Assembly: GCF_954871325.1 (NCBI RefSeq)
Contig: NC_088775.1
Coordinates: forward strand, 65,263,561-65,327,560
Source of the DNA: Gordionus sp. m RMFG-2023
Lineage: Eukaryota; Nematomorpha; Gordioida; Chordodea; Parachordodidae
Length of the DNA stretch: 64,000 nt
Reading direction: 5' to 3'
Shown: positions 23,783 through 36,730 of the stretch, piece after piece
Numbering within the stretch: the stretch's first letter is position 1
How the letters are laid out: each line of letters opens with the position of its first letter
The notes under the pieces: model-generated
The model's database searches: none
Seen by the model: only the letters and a program-made list of their open reading frames with translations
Told to the model about the DNA's origin: nothing
Position numbers and translations under genes: made by a program

Positions 23783-26353
23783 CAGTGACCCCTACAACGG
23801 GGGGGGGGGTCCGAAGCAACTGCTTCTATAAATTTCTATGGGGGTACTTTTTTTTTTTTAAATTTTTTATTTTAAAATTTTAAAAAAAATTTTTTAATTT
23901 TTTATTTTAAAAATTTTTATGGTCGATGTTTAGCAAATTAGTTTGTTATCCGATATTTCTTATCATAAAATTATTTTTCCACTTTCAAGATTTGGCGCAA
24001 AATTAAAATTTTATCAAAGAGAATAGTAAAAATTTAAATATTAAATCTTATATATCATCATTTATAATTTTTAGATCATTGTCAAAATATGCCCAAAAAT
24101 ATTAACCAAAAAAAATATAAATGCTTGATTAAAAATTGTACATATCATAATATAAGAGATGATAAATGGACAGATCATATTAGAAAAAGACATGATGGGC
24201 TTAATTTTCACGATATAAAGAAAAGCTTTGAAATAGTGGCTTTTAAGAATATTTCTCAAAATTGGACAAATAGCAAAATAATTTTTTTTATTAAATAAGA
24301 AGTGAGAAAAAAATTAAGGGATTAAAATCTAAATTATTTTCAAATCTGTTATCATATAATAACATAAATATTCTTATTGAAACCATGAAAAATATGGTTA
24401 TAAAAAAAATTCAAAAGGAGATTGAATTCAACAGGTGCTATTCAATTATAGTTGATGGCACATATGATGTATCGAAATCAGAAGCAATAGCTTTGATAGT
24501 GAGATATGTTGAAAATAGCGAGACACCTAAGCTCGTTGAAAGGCTGATAGACATTTATTGTACGGGAAATACAACGGGCCTCGATATTAAAGAGAATATA
24601 ATATCCAAGCCTGGCTCCATGAATCTACCCCTCGAATTCCTAGTGTGGCAAAGCTATGATGGCGCCTCAAACATGAGTGGAAGAATTAATGGAGTGCAGG
24701 CCTTGATTAGAGCAGAGGCGCCAAAGGCAGCTTTTATTTGGTGCTATTGTCATCGATTAAATTTAATAGTTGTTCAATTATGCCAATCAGTAAAAGAGCT
24801 GCCAAATGTCTTGGGAATATTAGACTAAATTTACGTATATTTTAATGGTGTTAAAAGATATGAAGTGCTCAAAACATGTCAGAGTGATTTACTGACAAAA
24901 TCACATAGATTTTTATGCATCAAGAATATTACTAAGTAATATTATCTTAATTGTTTCGATATATAATGTTTATTTTATATTTATAGAAGCTGGCTAACAT
25001 CATATAAGGCGATTGTAAATTTTTTCCTACTTTATGATGCTTTGAGGGCAGCTTTGGCAAATTTAAAGGATTCTGAAGATCCTGCCACTTCCACTATGGC
25101 TAGTGCTATAGTCTATAGAATAGAAAAATTTTATTTTATTTTATCACTATGTGTTTTGGATAAAATATTGTTGATAACTAGCTTGGCTTGTACAAAATTG
25201 CAAACCATTTCGAAGGATATAGGGTTTGCAATAAATCAAATTCAATTGGCAAAAGATTGCCTGATTAATATGAGAAGTATAATTTAAATTATTATCTTTT
25301 ATTATTTTATAATCCTAAAATAGATAATAACACTGAATTTTTGGATGTCTTTTCAAAGGCCCAAGATTTTATGAAGAAGAGAAATTTACCTTTTGATTTT
25401 GAAACTTCAAGACTTCAAACATTACAATCCAAAAAGGAGAGGTATATATATACTTTCATCATTAAATATAATATTTTATTTTAGCTTTAAAATCAGTGTG
25501 TTTTATGTTGCATTTGATTTAATTATTATGCAGTTTAGTGAAAGATTTAACGATGAATCGATAAAATTTTTGAGTCAAACATCATTTTTTACCCCAAAGG
25601 GAATGGCGGAAAAGTCAATTGTTAGAGATGATATCAAGGATATCTGTGAATTTTATCAATTAAATACAAGTCAAGTTTTTGAGGAAATGTTGATGTTTAG
25701 AAATATTTATAAAATGGCTAAAACGGGGGACGTAATTATTACTCGTGACCTAGAGGTTAAAGAAGATTTGTCAGATTCTGAGAATTGTAAATTTATTTAA
25801 TTAAAATATTTTTACTAATACATTATTTAGCTTCTTCTGATGATGATAATAATTTTGAGATGAATGATTAAGACTGGAGAAACTATTCATTTATTTTACC
25901 TTATCGTCTGCTTATAAATTTTTCTGCTTTCCCAAATTTAACAATTTTATATAAATATTTATTAACTATTCTTACTACATCATGTACTGCCGAAAGGGTC
26001 ATGAGTAAAATTAAACTAATTAAAACAAGACTTCGTAGTGTCATGAAAGATCCATTTCTTAATAATTTAACCATTTTATCAATGGAAAATAATTTATTTA
26101 AACAATTAAATATTGATGAAATTATAAATTCTTTTGCTTTCTCTTCCCCTAATTTATCTAAATTATTAATTTAAAAATAATATTTTTAAAGCATATATTT
26201 TTTACATTATATTTATATTATAATAAATATTGATGCAATAAAAATTATTTTTGAAATTTATTGGTGTCAAAAAATAATTTACAATGGGGGGGGGGGGGGG
26301 GTACTTTAGGGGGGTATTCTGCTTCTATCCCTCAAAAAGTGTAGGGGTCACTG
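23783..26353 (+). mobile_element. hAT element with perfect ends and target duplication (hAT-2)
   Basis: Perfect 14 bp terminal repeats CAGTGACCCCTACA lie at 23783-23796 and, inverted, at 26340-26353. They are flanked by identical 8 bp duplications cttatcta (23775-23782 and 26354-26361). Just inside each end is a G-run (about 23802-23810 and 26286-26301). The 2571 bp element holds a broken ZMYM/TTF-type hAT transposase on the plus strand. The clean duplication suggests it is the youngest or one of the youngest insertions of this nest. Confidence 0.95.
24089..26172 (+). pseudogene. hAT-2 transposase, interrupted
   Basis: A small frame at 24089-24298 starts with a C2H2/BED-like finger (KCLIKNC ... 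HIRKRH). The frame at 24385-24828 carries the first catalytic Asp in IIVDGTYDVSKSEAIAL, the second in WQSYDGASNMSG, and the CYCHRLNL motif. A likely short intron ends at about 24987, after which 24988-25287 reads SWLTSYKAIVNFF and ends in stops. The frame at 25515-25797 and the C-terminal dimerisation part near 25910-26172 (TTSCTAERVMSKIKLIKTRL) follow. The pieces lie in more than one frame, so short introns, real breaks or both separate them. It probably does not make a full protein now. Confidence 0.8.
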
Positions 26354-26974
26354 CTTATCTATATTATAATTTCCCGATGTCCTCACTACGTCAACGTGAC
26401 GTCATGTCATTGCTACGTATTTATTTTTATATTTTTTATTTGTTGATTTTATTTATTTATTTTTACAAACAGATGAATGGAATTTCGAGAATTGATGGTG
26501 AACACATACCTAACATGGATTGAGAGATTTGAAAAATCGTCCTTGAATTTATAAAAACAATATTCCCTCAACTTTGTAAATATGAATGAAACTTTTTATT
26601 TTACTTAATCCTTTCTTTATTTTTTACATTACCTTATCAATTTTCATCTCATATTATCAATTACACATTAATGAAATCTCTACAAGATACTCAACTTTTA
26701 TATTTATTTTGAACATACTCACAATTTTTGTCAGTACTAACATTACAATTTTTTATACTCATATTTTTCTTTCATAACCAATAATTAAGAAGATAACGAA
26801 GTATATTCAAATATTTAAATATTCTTATCCTAACCTATTTATAATCTCCAATCCTTATTATATAACTCTTTCTTTATTTTTTTCCCCTCCCTTAATGAAT
26901 TTATTATCACTAAATTTTATTATCTCATTATTTTCTTTCTATCTGTATTATCTATTAACCACTATTTCTCAAAA

Positions 26975-27314
26975 TCTTATCAATTCCTTTAATTTAATTT
27001 TTATAATATATTTTTCCCCCCCTTTTTTAATCTTATTTTTTAATTACCTTACAATTAATTATACTTAATCTTAATAACATTACATTCATCATGTTATTTT
27101 TTAACTAAGGCTTGATAAGTCCCCCAAAAATTTTTTTGATGATAACCAAACCTTATCAACTCCTTTAATTTAATTTATATTATTTATATAATATAATAAT
27201 TTATACCTTCTTTACCCCCCCCCCCTTTTTTTAATCTTATTTTTTAATTACCTTACAATTAATTAACCTTAATCTTAATAACATTACATTCATCATGTTA
27301 TTTTTTATTTAGAA
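26975..27314. repeat. Two-copy tandem repeat of about 176 bp in the outer Helitron
   Basis: The unit starts near cttatcaattcctttaattt (26975) and again near 27152. Both copies contain a C-run, ttacaattaatta and cattcatcatgttatttttta. The first copy continues into ggcttgataagtccc (27115); the second is cut by the 5' end of the inner Helitron at 27315, and ggcttgataagtccc reappears at 35827. The first copy thus acts as an unoccupied site for the inner insertion. Confidence 0.8.
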
Positions 27315-28562
27315 TCTATATATATAATCCTCAAAAAATGTCAATCAAATTTAGCCAATAGTTTTCTTTTAAATATTATTTGTCCAATCAAAATGATTAT
27401 AGCAGTCACAGTCACAACTGTGACATTATATAGTCAATTATTTTACCTGATAATAGTCAATTATAATTTTGTTAATATATTATGTAATATTCAACTTCTT
27501 TATTAATTATTGAACGTTATCCCTACTTAAATAGGGAGTGATTCTTAATAATATTTAATTAATATTAACAAATTCGGAAATATTTAAGTTATGTTAAATT
27601 GTAGTTTTAATCTCCATGGTATTTAGCGCCATCTATAATATTATATTTTATTTTAAATAGCATTATATTTCTAAGTTGAAATGTAAATATTTTGTCTTAA
27701 TTGATGTCAAATATATTGTTCTTTCTATATATCTATAATTTATCTATCTATCTATCATAGCAATTTTAAGCCAATTTAGATCATATTAGCAAAATGGATT
27801 AAATCTCCTATAAATCATGGAAAGCATTTCAGAAGTATTTTGAGGCAATAGGCAGGAAGGAACATTAGTGTGAAAAAAATGTTTGCAGATAATCCTACAA
27901 GAGCTAAGGAATTCAAATCTATAATATATATATTTAATAAAAATCATCATAGCTTAAACATATCAAACACGCATTCATAAACCAAATCGACCGCCATTTT
28001 CAAAAAAAGAATTTCAATACAAAAAACAATTACAAAACATATAATAATATAATAATTACAATAATTGATATTTTTTTTAACAGACACAACATCGAGCAAA
28101 ACCTTCAATCATCAGTAAATAATTATATTTTTTAACAGACACCACATCGAGCAAAACCATATACTTTCAATTTACACATCTTAATCTTGAAGATACTGAA
28201 AATCAAGAACAAGTTGAACATTACTGTGGGCCATTAAAATCTATTTTATTATTTTTTTTAGATTCCTACACAAGATACCATTCAACAAAACCAAACAAGG
28301 AACGTTTCATACTACCAAAATCTAAAGAAGGCATTATTGCTTCAACAAGAGTAAATTTTATATTTTTAAGATGTGATTTCGAAATATATATTTATTAGGT
28401 GAGGGGCTATTCTAATATTTTCCATTATTTTTTATAAATATGTTTATGAAGTATATATTTAGTAATTTTATTTTATGTCCACAATAATAAATATTTTAAA
28501 CTAAACTTATTTTTATAAAATTGAGTAATTCTTATATTTTTAAATTTTAATAATAAATCAAC

Positions 28563-28740
28563 ATAAGGAGAAAGCTAGAAAGAGACAGGCACTTTGTCGT
28601 ATCAAGAAAAGGAACGAGCAAAGTCTTATTCCTACAACATCCAACCATCTTGAAGATACTGGAAATAAACAATTTGCTTCAACATCCAATCATCTTGAAG
28701 ATACTGAAAATCAAGAACAAGTTGAACATTACTGTGGGCC
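28563..28740 (+). pseudogene. Possible N-terminal exon of the Helitron RepHel gene
   Basis: The frame reads EKARKRQALCRIKKRNEQ, then two copies of TSNHLEDT, then ENQEQVEHYCGP. Basic runs followed by the EHYCG motif are typical of the N-terminal part of animal Helitron proteins. The last segment is duplicated at about 28196-28250. The true EHYCG continuation with the zinc-ligand-like cysteines lies at 30575-30760, so this copy looks like a partial duplicate. Confidence 0.5.
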
Positions 28741-28820
28741 TTAAAATCTATTTTATTATTTTTTTTAGATTCCTACACAAGATACCTTTGGTGCAATATC
28801 TAAGTATAATTTTTTCAGTT

Positions 28821-29590
28821 ATCAATAAAAACAAATCAAGTTAAAAATTTTAATTTATGACAATAAATAAATTTATTTAAATTAGATTCCACGGATCATA
28901 TTGCCGAAATGTGCCATTCAACGGACTCTTAATCTACCCAAATCAATAAAAACAAACGAAGTTAAAAATTTAATTTATGTTATCAAATAGATTTTTTTTA
29001 AATTAGATTCCACGATATATATTACCGAAATGTACCATTCAGCAGAATCTTAATCTACCAAAATCAATCAAAATAAACCAAATTAAAAATTTTAATTTAT
29101 CTTAATAAATTAATTTTTTTAAATTAAATTCCACGAATCATATTACCAAAATGTACCATTCATTCAACAGAATCTTAATCTACCCAAATCAATAAAAACA
29201 AACGAAGTTAAAAATTTTAATTTATGTTAAAAAATAAATTTATTTAAATTAGATTCCACGGATCATATTGCCGAAATGTGCCATTCAACAGAATCTTAAT
29301 CTACCCAAATCAATAAAAACAAACAAAGTTAAAAATTTTAATTTATGTTAACAAATAAATTTATTTAAATTAGATTCTACGAATCATATTACCGAAATGT
29401 ACCATTCAACAGAATCTTAATCTACCCAAATCAATAGAAACAAACGAAGTTAAAAATTTTAATTTATGTTAACAAATAAATTTTTTTAAATTAGACACTA
29501 CCAAAATCTACTATTCACCAAAATCTTATTCTACCCAAATCAATAAAAACAAACCAAGTTAAAAATTTTAATTTATGTATAACAAATATT
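28821..29590. repeat. Tandem array, about six 120 bp units, inside the inner Helitron
   Basis: Units start with aatcaataaaaacaaacgaa near 28822, 28942, 29062, 29188, 29308, 29429 and 29540, giving spacings of 120, 120, 126, 120, 121 and 111. Each unit also holds attagattccacg and gaaatgtaccattcaacaga. Units are highly alike, so the array expanded recently or is being kept uniform. There is no spacer/repeat contrast, so it is not CRISPR-like. Confidence 0.9.
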
Positions 29591-29890
29591 TTAATAAATA
29601 TAAATTTCTGAATCACATCTCATAAGATAGATAAGAAAATTTTTGATTTATCCATCATCAGGGGTTATTCAAAATTTATTATTTATTTATGAAGTATATG
29701 GTTATTAATTTTAATTTATGTCCACAATAAAAAATATATTTCATCAACTAATAAAAAAGAAAAATTTTATTTCACTATCATCTTGACGGGCAAAATATAA
29801 GATAAAATAAGTATGTACTACATAATCGTAATTACCCATGGAATATTTTAGAAAAAATTATTATAAGCCTGGCATATGTTTACATCAGAG

Positions 29891-30458
29891 CCGGTGTATT
29901 GATTGTGAAATCAATACCCATTGTAACTTCAATACCTTATTGATATCATTATAGATTCAATACCGTAGTGATATATTGCTATTGTAGAATCAATACCGTA
30001 TAGATTTTTAAGATGTTTGCATCGCTTCAAATATATTGGCCACCATTAAAATTATAAAATATTTATTTATTATATATTTTTTCATCGCTTTATAAATATT
30101 GGCGGCCATTTTCGATTTGTAAAAATTTTATTTAAAATAGATTTAATAGTTTTAAATATATTAAAATGATAAATATGATTTTCTATTCTTTTATATAATT
30201 TATCAGGGAATTTATTTATTTTACAATTCTTGATATCCTATATATTTTATATTTGTTTACTCATTATTTGTAATTTGTGAAGTGCTATATAATTGTTGAT
30301 TCAAAGTTTTATAAATGATATTATGAATTCAAATAAATTAAATGGACCTTATTGATTGAGTTTATAAAATTTTGTGATTCTTATATAAATGTCGAATCAA
30401 AGATTTATAAAAATCAATAACGTATTGATTTTTGGTATTGATTTTACAATTACACCGG
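29891..30458. mobile_element. MITE inside the inner Helitron
   Basis: The left end CCGGTGTATTGATTGTGAAA and the right end, read in reverse, CCGGTGTAATTGTAAAATCA continue into the shared AATACC. The interior repeats the words tcaatacc and cgtattga many times. 568 bp with no coding capacity. No clear target duplication was seen. Confidence 0.7.
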
Positions 30459-30573
30459 GTCTGCAGGTCTCTGAATAATCACAAAAATATTAAATTATAT
30501 GTATAATTTTTAGCAGGCCTCAAATTTATTTTATTTAGTTTAGATAAATATTTTTGCACAACAATCATTAGTA

Positions 30574-33500
30574 CAAGAACATTATTGTGGATTATTCAAC
30601 ACTAAGTGCGATTATTGCGATTCTCTAAATTTTTTATTCGAAAAACCCACAGATGGCAAATTTAAGAATTGCTGTCATAAGGGTAAAGTTAGATACCATC
30701 AATCCGATATATTCCTTTTTTACAAGACCTTTTATCTAATCCTAACAATGAATTTCATTCAAACTTTATGAAATATATAAGATCTTATAATAGTTTACTT
30801 GCGTTCGCATCCATGGGAGCACAGATTTCTAATAGTTTAAACCCAGGCCCATATTGTTTTAGAGTTCATGGGCAAATTTATCACCGAACATCTCATTTAT
30901 ATCCTTCCACTGGGATGCCTCCTAAATTTGCACAACTATATGTCCTTGAGACCACCCAGGCTGTTAATGGCAGGTTATGAAAGAAAATTCTGGTTGCAAT
31001 GAGGATCTCTTAAAAAGATTAGATATTTTAATAAGACAGAATAACCCATTTTCTATTAGTTTTAAAACCTTGGGAGAAATTGAGAAAGAAGAAAAAAATA
31101 GGGCTATTCAAGAAAATCGTCCAGTTCAAAAAATCAATATGATTTTTCGTGCAGATCGCTCAAGTGACAAGCGAAGATATAACATTCCTAATATAGATGA
31201 AGTAGCTATGATTTTTACAAATGATGATGGTGAACCTCCATTTAAACGGGATATCAAGGTCTATCCTCGAGTTGATGGTAGTGATCTGATAAATATAAAT
31301 ATATTAAGCCCTAATCTTGATCCAATGGTATATCCTCTATTATTTCCTTTTGGTGACCCTGGTTGGAAACCAGATTTAAAGGGTGAAGATAAAGGGCGTA
31401 CAAGGGCAAATATCTCACTACTACAGTTTAAAATATTTAGATTAGCAATTCGTGAAAATGAATTCAACCCAATCCTTTTTGCTGGGAAATTATCACAACA
31501 ATATATTGTTGATTCCTATTTACAGGTCGAGGCGAATAATTTAAATTTTATTCGACAAAATCAGCCAAAATTACGAGTAGATGAATATTCTGGATTAATG
31601 GACAACTTGGAAACAAAGTCAAACAATATAATTCCCGGCAAAGCAGTAATATTACCATCATCTTTTCAAGGTTCTCAAAGAAATATGCGAGAACGCTATC
31701 ACGATGCAATGACCATTGTGCTCAAATTTGGCAAACCTGATTTGTTTATTACTTTTACATGCAATCCTAATTGGCGTGAAATTAAGGAAAATCTATTTCC
31801 CGGGCAAAGTCCTACAGATAGACCAGATTTAATAGCCCGTGTTTTTAAATTGAAATTAAATGAATTATTGTTCGATATAAATAAAAAAAATTTATTTGGT
31901 AAATCTATGGCTTTTATATATACAATCGAGTTCCAAAAAAGAGGTTTGCCTCATGCCCATATACTTATTATTTTAAACGATGATAGCAAAATTGAAACAT
32001 CTCAAGCTATAGATAAATTTGTTTGTGCCGAAATGCCAGATAAAATTCTCGATCCTAAACTTTTTCAGATTGTTACCCATTTTATGATACATGGTCCTTG
32101 CGGGATATTTAACCCCAAATCGCCTTGCATGGAAAATGGCATATGTACCAAAAAATTTCCGAAGGATTTTCAAATGGAAACAAGACCAAATATTGATGGT
32201 TATCCATATTATAAAAGGCGAGATAATGGTATTACAATTCTTTCCGGTAAACCTACGGATAATCGTTATGTTATTCCATATAATCGATATCTAATGTTAA
32301 AATTCAATGCTCATATTAACATGGAAATTTGTACATCTATTAAATCGGTAAAATATATCTTTAAGTATATTTATAAGGGCTATGACTGTACGAATGTTGA
32401 CATTAATGTTGCTTCAAATATAAATATTCATGACGAAATTAAATCACATTTAAATGCGGGATATGTGAGTGCATGTGAATCAATGTGGAGATTATTAGAA
32501 AATAATATGCATGACCGCTCGCACGCTGTTATTCGCTTAGGAATTCATTTACCTTTACAACAGCCAGTATATTTCACTGCTGGACATGAAAGAGATGCTT
32601 TATTGAGATCAGAAAATAAACATACTACTTTAACGGCATGATTTGAGTTAAATAAGACAGATCTAAATGCTAGACAATATCTTTATGGGGAAATACCTTA
32701 TCATTATGTGTTTACAAATTACCATTGGAAACTAAGAAAAATACGATTAAATGTAATTTCGAGAATGTATTCCGTTCATCCTAATTCTGGTGAACGATTC
32801 TTCCTTCGATTATTATTACTTCATGTTTGCGGGGCTACAAGTTTTGATTATTTAAAAACTATTAATGGAATTTTAATGAGTACTTTTAAAGAGGCAGCTA
32901 TTAAAAGAAATTTGTTATCAGATGATAAAGAGTGGGAATCATGCTTAGAAGAGGGATCAATATATCAAATGCCGTCACAACTTCGGAGTACTTTTGCCTT
33001 TATCTGCATTTTTTGTCAGCCTGAAAATCCTGCATATCTATGGAATAGGTTCAGATTTATGATGATTGAAGATTATTTGCGTCAAAATTCAGAAGTAATT
33101 GCAATAAACATGGCTTTAATGGACATTGAAAACGTTTTTCTTGATCATGGTTTATGCTGTCAAAGTTTTGATCTTCCTTCACCTACAAAAATCCCCCCAA
33201 AACAACATTATGATGCCCATGTTGAAGCTGCCGATTCAATCGAGCGTATATCTAAATTAAACCGATTACAAAAATATGCTTTTGATTTAATTATATAAGC
33301 GATTGAATTAGAAAATATTCCAGAAAGATATTTCTTCGTGGATGGCCCTGGAGGTTCAGGTAAAACGTATCTTTACAATACCTTAATGTGTTATATAAGA
33401 GCAAAAAAATCAAATTGTATTGCCTTTTGCAACCACCGGCATATCCTCTATTCTTTTAAAGGGGGGAAGAACCATCCATAGCGGATTTAAATTACCTGTG

Positions 33501-34601
33501 CCTACCTTTGAAACTTCTACATCCCATATGAATTTACATAGTTCGCTAGCTCTAGATATTAAAAATAGCAAATTGATTATTATCGATGAGGCCACAATGA
33601 TGACTAAACACGCTTTGCGATGCATTGACCGATTACTTAAAGATATTATGAAAAATTCCCACCCATTTGGCGGAAAAGTAATTTTATTAGGTGGTGATTT
33701 TAGACAGACTTTACCAGTAGTGCCTAAAGGCTCCAAAGTCGATATTATAGAGTCCTGTATAAAAAGTTCATATTTATGGAGTCATTTTAAAATAATACAT
33801 TTGATTGATAATATGCGTATTTCATCAGATCAAGTTGATTACAATGCTTGGTTACTTAAAATTGGAGATGGGCTATCACGCAGCAATTCTGATCTTCCTA
33901 CAAATAGTGTTGAAATCCCACCTTATTTGCTTGAAAATGATTCATTAATAAAATGTGTGTATGGTAATTCTATAGAAATTGCTGATATAGATAGTCTTTC
34001 TACTAAAATAATATTAACCACCAAAAATAAAATTGCACTTACCCTCAACAACGATATCATTAATATAATTTCAGGCCCTATCAAACATTATTATAGTGCA
34101 GATTCCATTGAAAGCGATAATAAGGATGATATAATGAATTTTCCACTAGAATTTTTGCATTCACAAACTCCATCCGGTATGCCACCTCACAAGCTAACAC
34201 TTAAGGTTGGTACAATTGTTATGCTATTACGCAACTTGAGCCCAAAGAAAGGACTTTGTAATGGTACCCGTTTAATCATACGACATTTACATATTAATTT
34301 TATCGACGCTGAGGTATTGACAGGCACTAATAAGGGTTATCGAGTTTTTCTCCCACGAATAGATCTAGCTCCAAGTGACTCTCAGTTACCATTTACTTTA
34401 AAAAGACGACAGTTTCCTATAATTCCCGCTTTTGTGATTACAATAAATAAAAGTCAAGGACAAACTTTTGATCATGTAGGCTTATTCCTCCCTGAGCCCG
34501 TCTTTGCCCATGTACAACTATATGTGGCTCTTACTAGATGTAAATCTCAAAATAATATGAAAATTATGATTTTGCCATCAGAATTACAAGGAAAAATTTA
34601 A
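30574..34601 (+). pseudogene. Helitron replication initiator-helicase (RepHel), broken
   Basis: The protein nicks DNA and unwinds it for rolling-circle transposition. In order: EHYCG and a CxxC pair (30574-30680); the Helitron-like N-domain (ALAF-type words at 30790, then 30977-32641); the HUH nuclease site GLPHAHILI (HAH at 31952-31960) and the tyrosine motif KYIFKYIYKG (about 32350-32379); then the helicase with Walker A GPGGSGKT (33344-33367), Walker B LIIIDEATM, LGGDFRQTLPVV and the motif VI word VALTRCKS at about 34525. The frame changes near 30717, 30970 and 33418, and stops at 32639 (in TLTA/FELN) and 33296 break it, so about five lesions. The longest intact pieces are 554, 196 and 393 residues. 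About 1300 residues are recoverable in total, close to the family's usual length. Confidence 0.92.
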
Positions 34602-34719
34602 AAAAATGATAAAACATTCACACAAAATATCGTATATAATGAAATCTTAAATTCATAATTTGTAAGAAATTTAAAAAAGTCACCAACTTTGTTATTCACC
34701 ATCAAATCACCAACTTTAC

Positions 34720-35245
34720 ATCATCTTCAAAAACTAAACCACCTTGAGCAAAGAAAAGAGAACTTCTTCACCATCGCTAAACCATCTTCCTCACCAAAAA
34801 CAGTATATTCTACTTTATAATTTCAATTTCCACGTTTTATTTCAGGTTATTTACAGCAAACTACGAGCAATAAAATCACAACATCATCTTTAAAAACGAA
34901 ACCACCTTGAGCAAAGAAAAAACAACTTCTTCACCATCGCTAAACCATCTTCCTCACCAACAACAGTATATTCTATATAATTTCAATTTACACGTTTTAT
35001 TTCAGGTTATTTACGGCAAACTACGAGCAAGGAGATCACAACATCATCTTCAAAAACGAAACCACCTTGAGCAAAGAAAAAAGAACTTCTTCACCATCGC
35101 TAAACCATCTTCCTCACCAACAACAGTATATTCTATTTAATTTCAATTTACACGTTTTATTTCAGGTTATTTACGACAAACTACGAGCAAGGAAATCACA
35201 ACATCATCTTCAAAAACGAAACCACCTTGAGCAAAGAAAAGAGAT
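34720..35245. repeat. Tandem array, about 3.3 units of 160 bp, in the Helitron 3' region
   Basis: Units begin catcatcttcaaaaacgaaa at about 34720, 34880, 35041 and 35201 and contain accaccttgagcaaagaaaa, aaccatcttcctcacca and cacgttttatttcaggttat. Units differ at only a few bases. The small open frames crossing them, such as 34907-35140, simply repeat with the array and are not genes. Confidence 0.9.
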
Positions 35246-36360
35246 TGAAATCTCCTTTTTTAGGTAAAATTTTCTATATTATAAAATTTATTATATTATA
35301 TTTTTTATATGGCTACAAATGCATATGTGTTGTAACCCGATAATCATCAACTCTTGAAGTATAAATATTTATTATATTCTCTTATAATTCATATCTTTGT
35401 CTCTTTTTTTCTATTTCTTCCTTCTTATTTTCATTCTTTTTTTCATTTCTTTGCTCCCCTAAAATCCATCTCCTACCTTCACGCGGTGGGGAGTGAACAG
35501 TAATTCTGACTAAAAGGAGCTCTGGTAAATAATGTTAGTATTTAGGGTGCTAATAAGAGATATTGTTTCATTTTTGTAATTTAAAATATAAATTTCGAAA
35601 TCACATCTCATAAAAAGGAAAATGTCTGATTCATCCATCATCAAATAAAGGTAAAATATATTATTCATCAATCATTGAATAAAAAAGACAATTCCTCTCT
35701 CTTAGTCTTAATGGGTTGGAATTGGCCTGAAGGAGGAGGGGGAGGGGTAAAAAGAATTATCGTAAAAGAACGAATAAAATTCTCATCCCCGTCATTTTTG
35801 ACGGGTTATCAATTAATATCATAATAGGCTTGATAAGTCCCTCAAAAAATTTTTTTGATGGTAGCCCTCCAACTACTAGAAATATGAATCTAATATTGAC
35901 CCATCTACCGGTTTTATACTATTTTAATGTTTGTTTAATTTCAAGAATAGTTTATTTATATTTTTGCCTGAATTTGTCTAGGCTAACCCTAATCCCACAC
36001 ATTGCTACAAAACATGATCAATCTATTATTAAAGATAAGCAAAGAAAATAATGACGATTAAACTAACGCCTTACCCGTTCTAGAGTTACTGGTAGACAAA
36101 ATAATAAAGAACTACGTTTGAAATGAACTCATCTGGAGGTTTATTTTTATTTATTTTTATCTTATGTTTTATATCTATGTTTATTTTATTTTTACCCAGT
36201 TCTCCAAATTATACTATCACCACTACCACAATCCCTATGCCTCCGCCTATTTATAACAAATATAAACATTTAATACTGTACTACCATTCACTTCACTAGG
36301 ATTTAATATAAATATTACTTTCTCCCATTCTCTGAGAAACTTTCATGAATATTTAGAGGA

Positions 36361-36730
36361 ATGTTCAAACTTGAATGTACAGTACGGCCAATTTCATCAA
36401 CTTTATTAATGGAAAAATATGCAGTAGTTCTGTCGTGGCCTTTAAAACAATACTTAAGACCGTTTTATGGAGTTAACATTGTCGTTCATGATTCTATTTT
36501 AGAAGGGGATACCAATGCTGACATTGACAGAAATATCGATTTGCGTGTTCAAACTTGAATGTACAGTACGGCCAATTTCATCAACTTTATTAATACAAAC
36601 ATATGCAGTAGTTCTGTCATGGCCTTTATAACAATACTTATGACCGTTTTATGGTTGAGTTAACATTGTTGTTCATGATTCTATTTTAGAGGGGGATACC
36701 AATGCTGATATTGACAGAAATATCGTTTTG
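36361..36730. repeat. 185 bp tandem duplication in the outer Helitron
   Basis: The stretch gttcaaacttgaatgtacag begins at 36363 and again at 36549, and the sequence after it repeats nearly exactly through ccaatgctga(c/t)attgacag. The left-hand relative at 1-1577 has only one copy, so the duplication arose after the two Helitron copies separated or was lost there. Confidence 0.85.

Larger units (their letters stand above)
27315..35822 (+). mobile_element. Inner Helitron with Rep/helicase gene
   Basis: It starts TCTATATATATAATCC after an A at 27314. Near the other end a hairpin (35788-35794 with 35799-35805, CCCGTCA) identical to that of the outer Helitron is found; the exact last base, within about 35806-35826, is uncertain because no CTAG is seen. 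The outer Helitron sequence interrupted at 27314 resumes at about 35823-35827. It contains a damaged RepHel gene, a 120 bp tandem array (28821-29590), a 160 bp tandem array (34720-35245) and a MITE (29891-30458). About 8.5 kb long. Confidence 0.75.

Noticed and set aside
28821-29590. CRISPR-like repeat array
   Set aside because: The whole 120 bp unit is conserved, with no unique spacers, and the DNA is eukaryotic Helitron sequence.
34907-35267. Two related small proteins
   Set aside because: They are the same frame repeated by a 160 bp tandem array, with no independent support.
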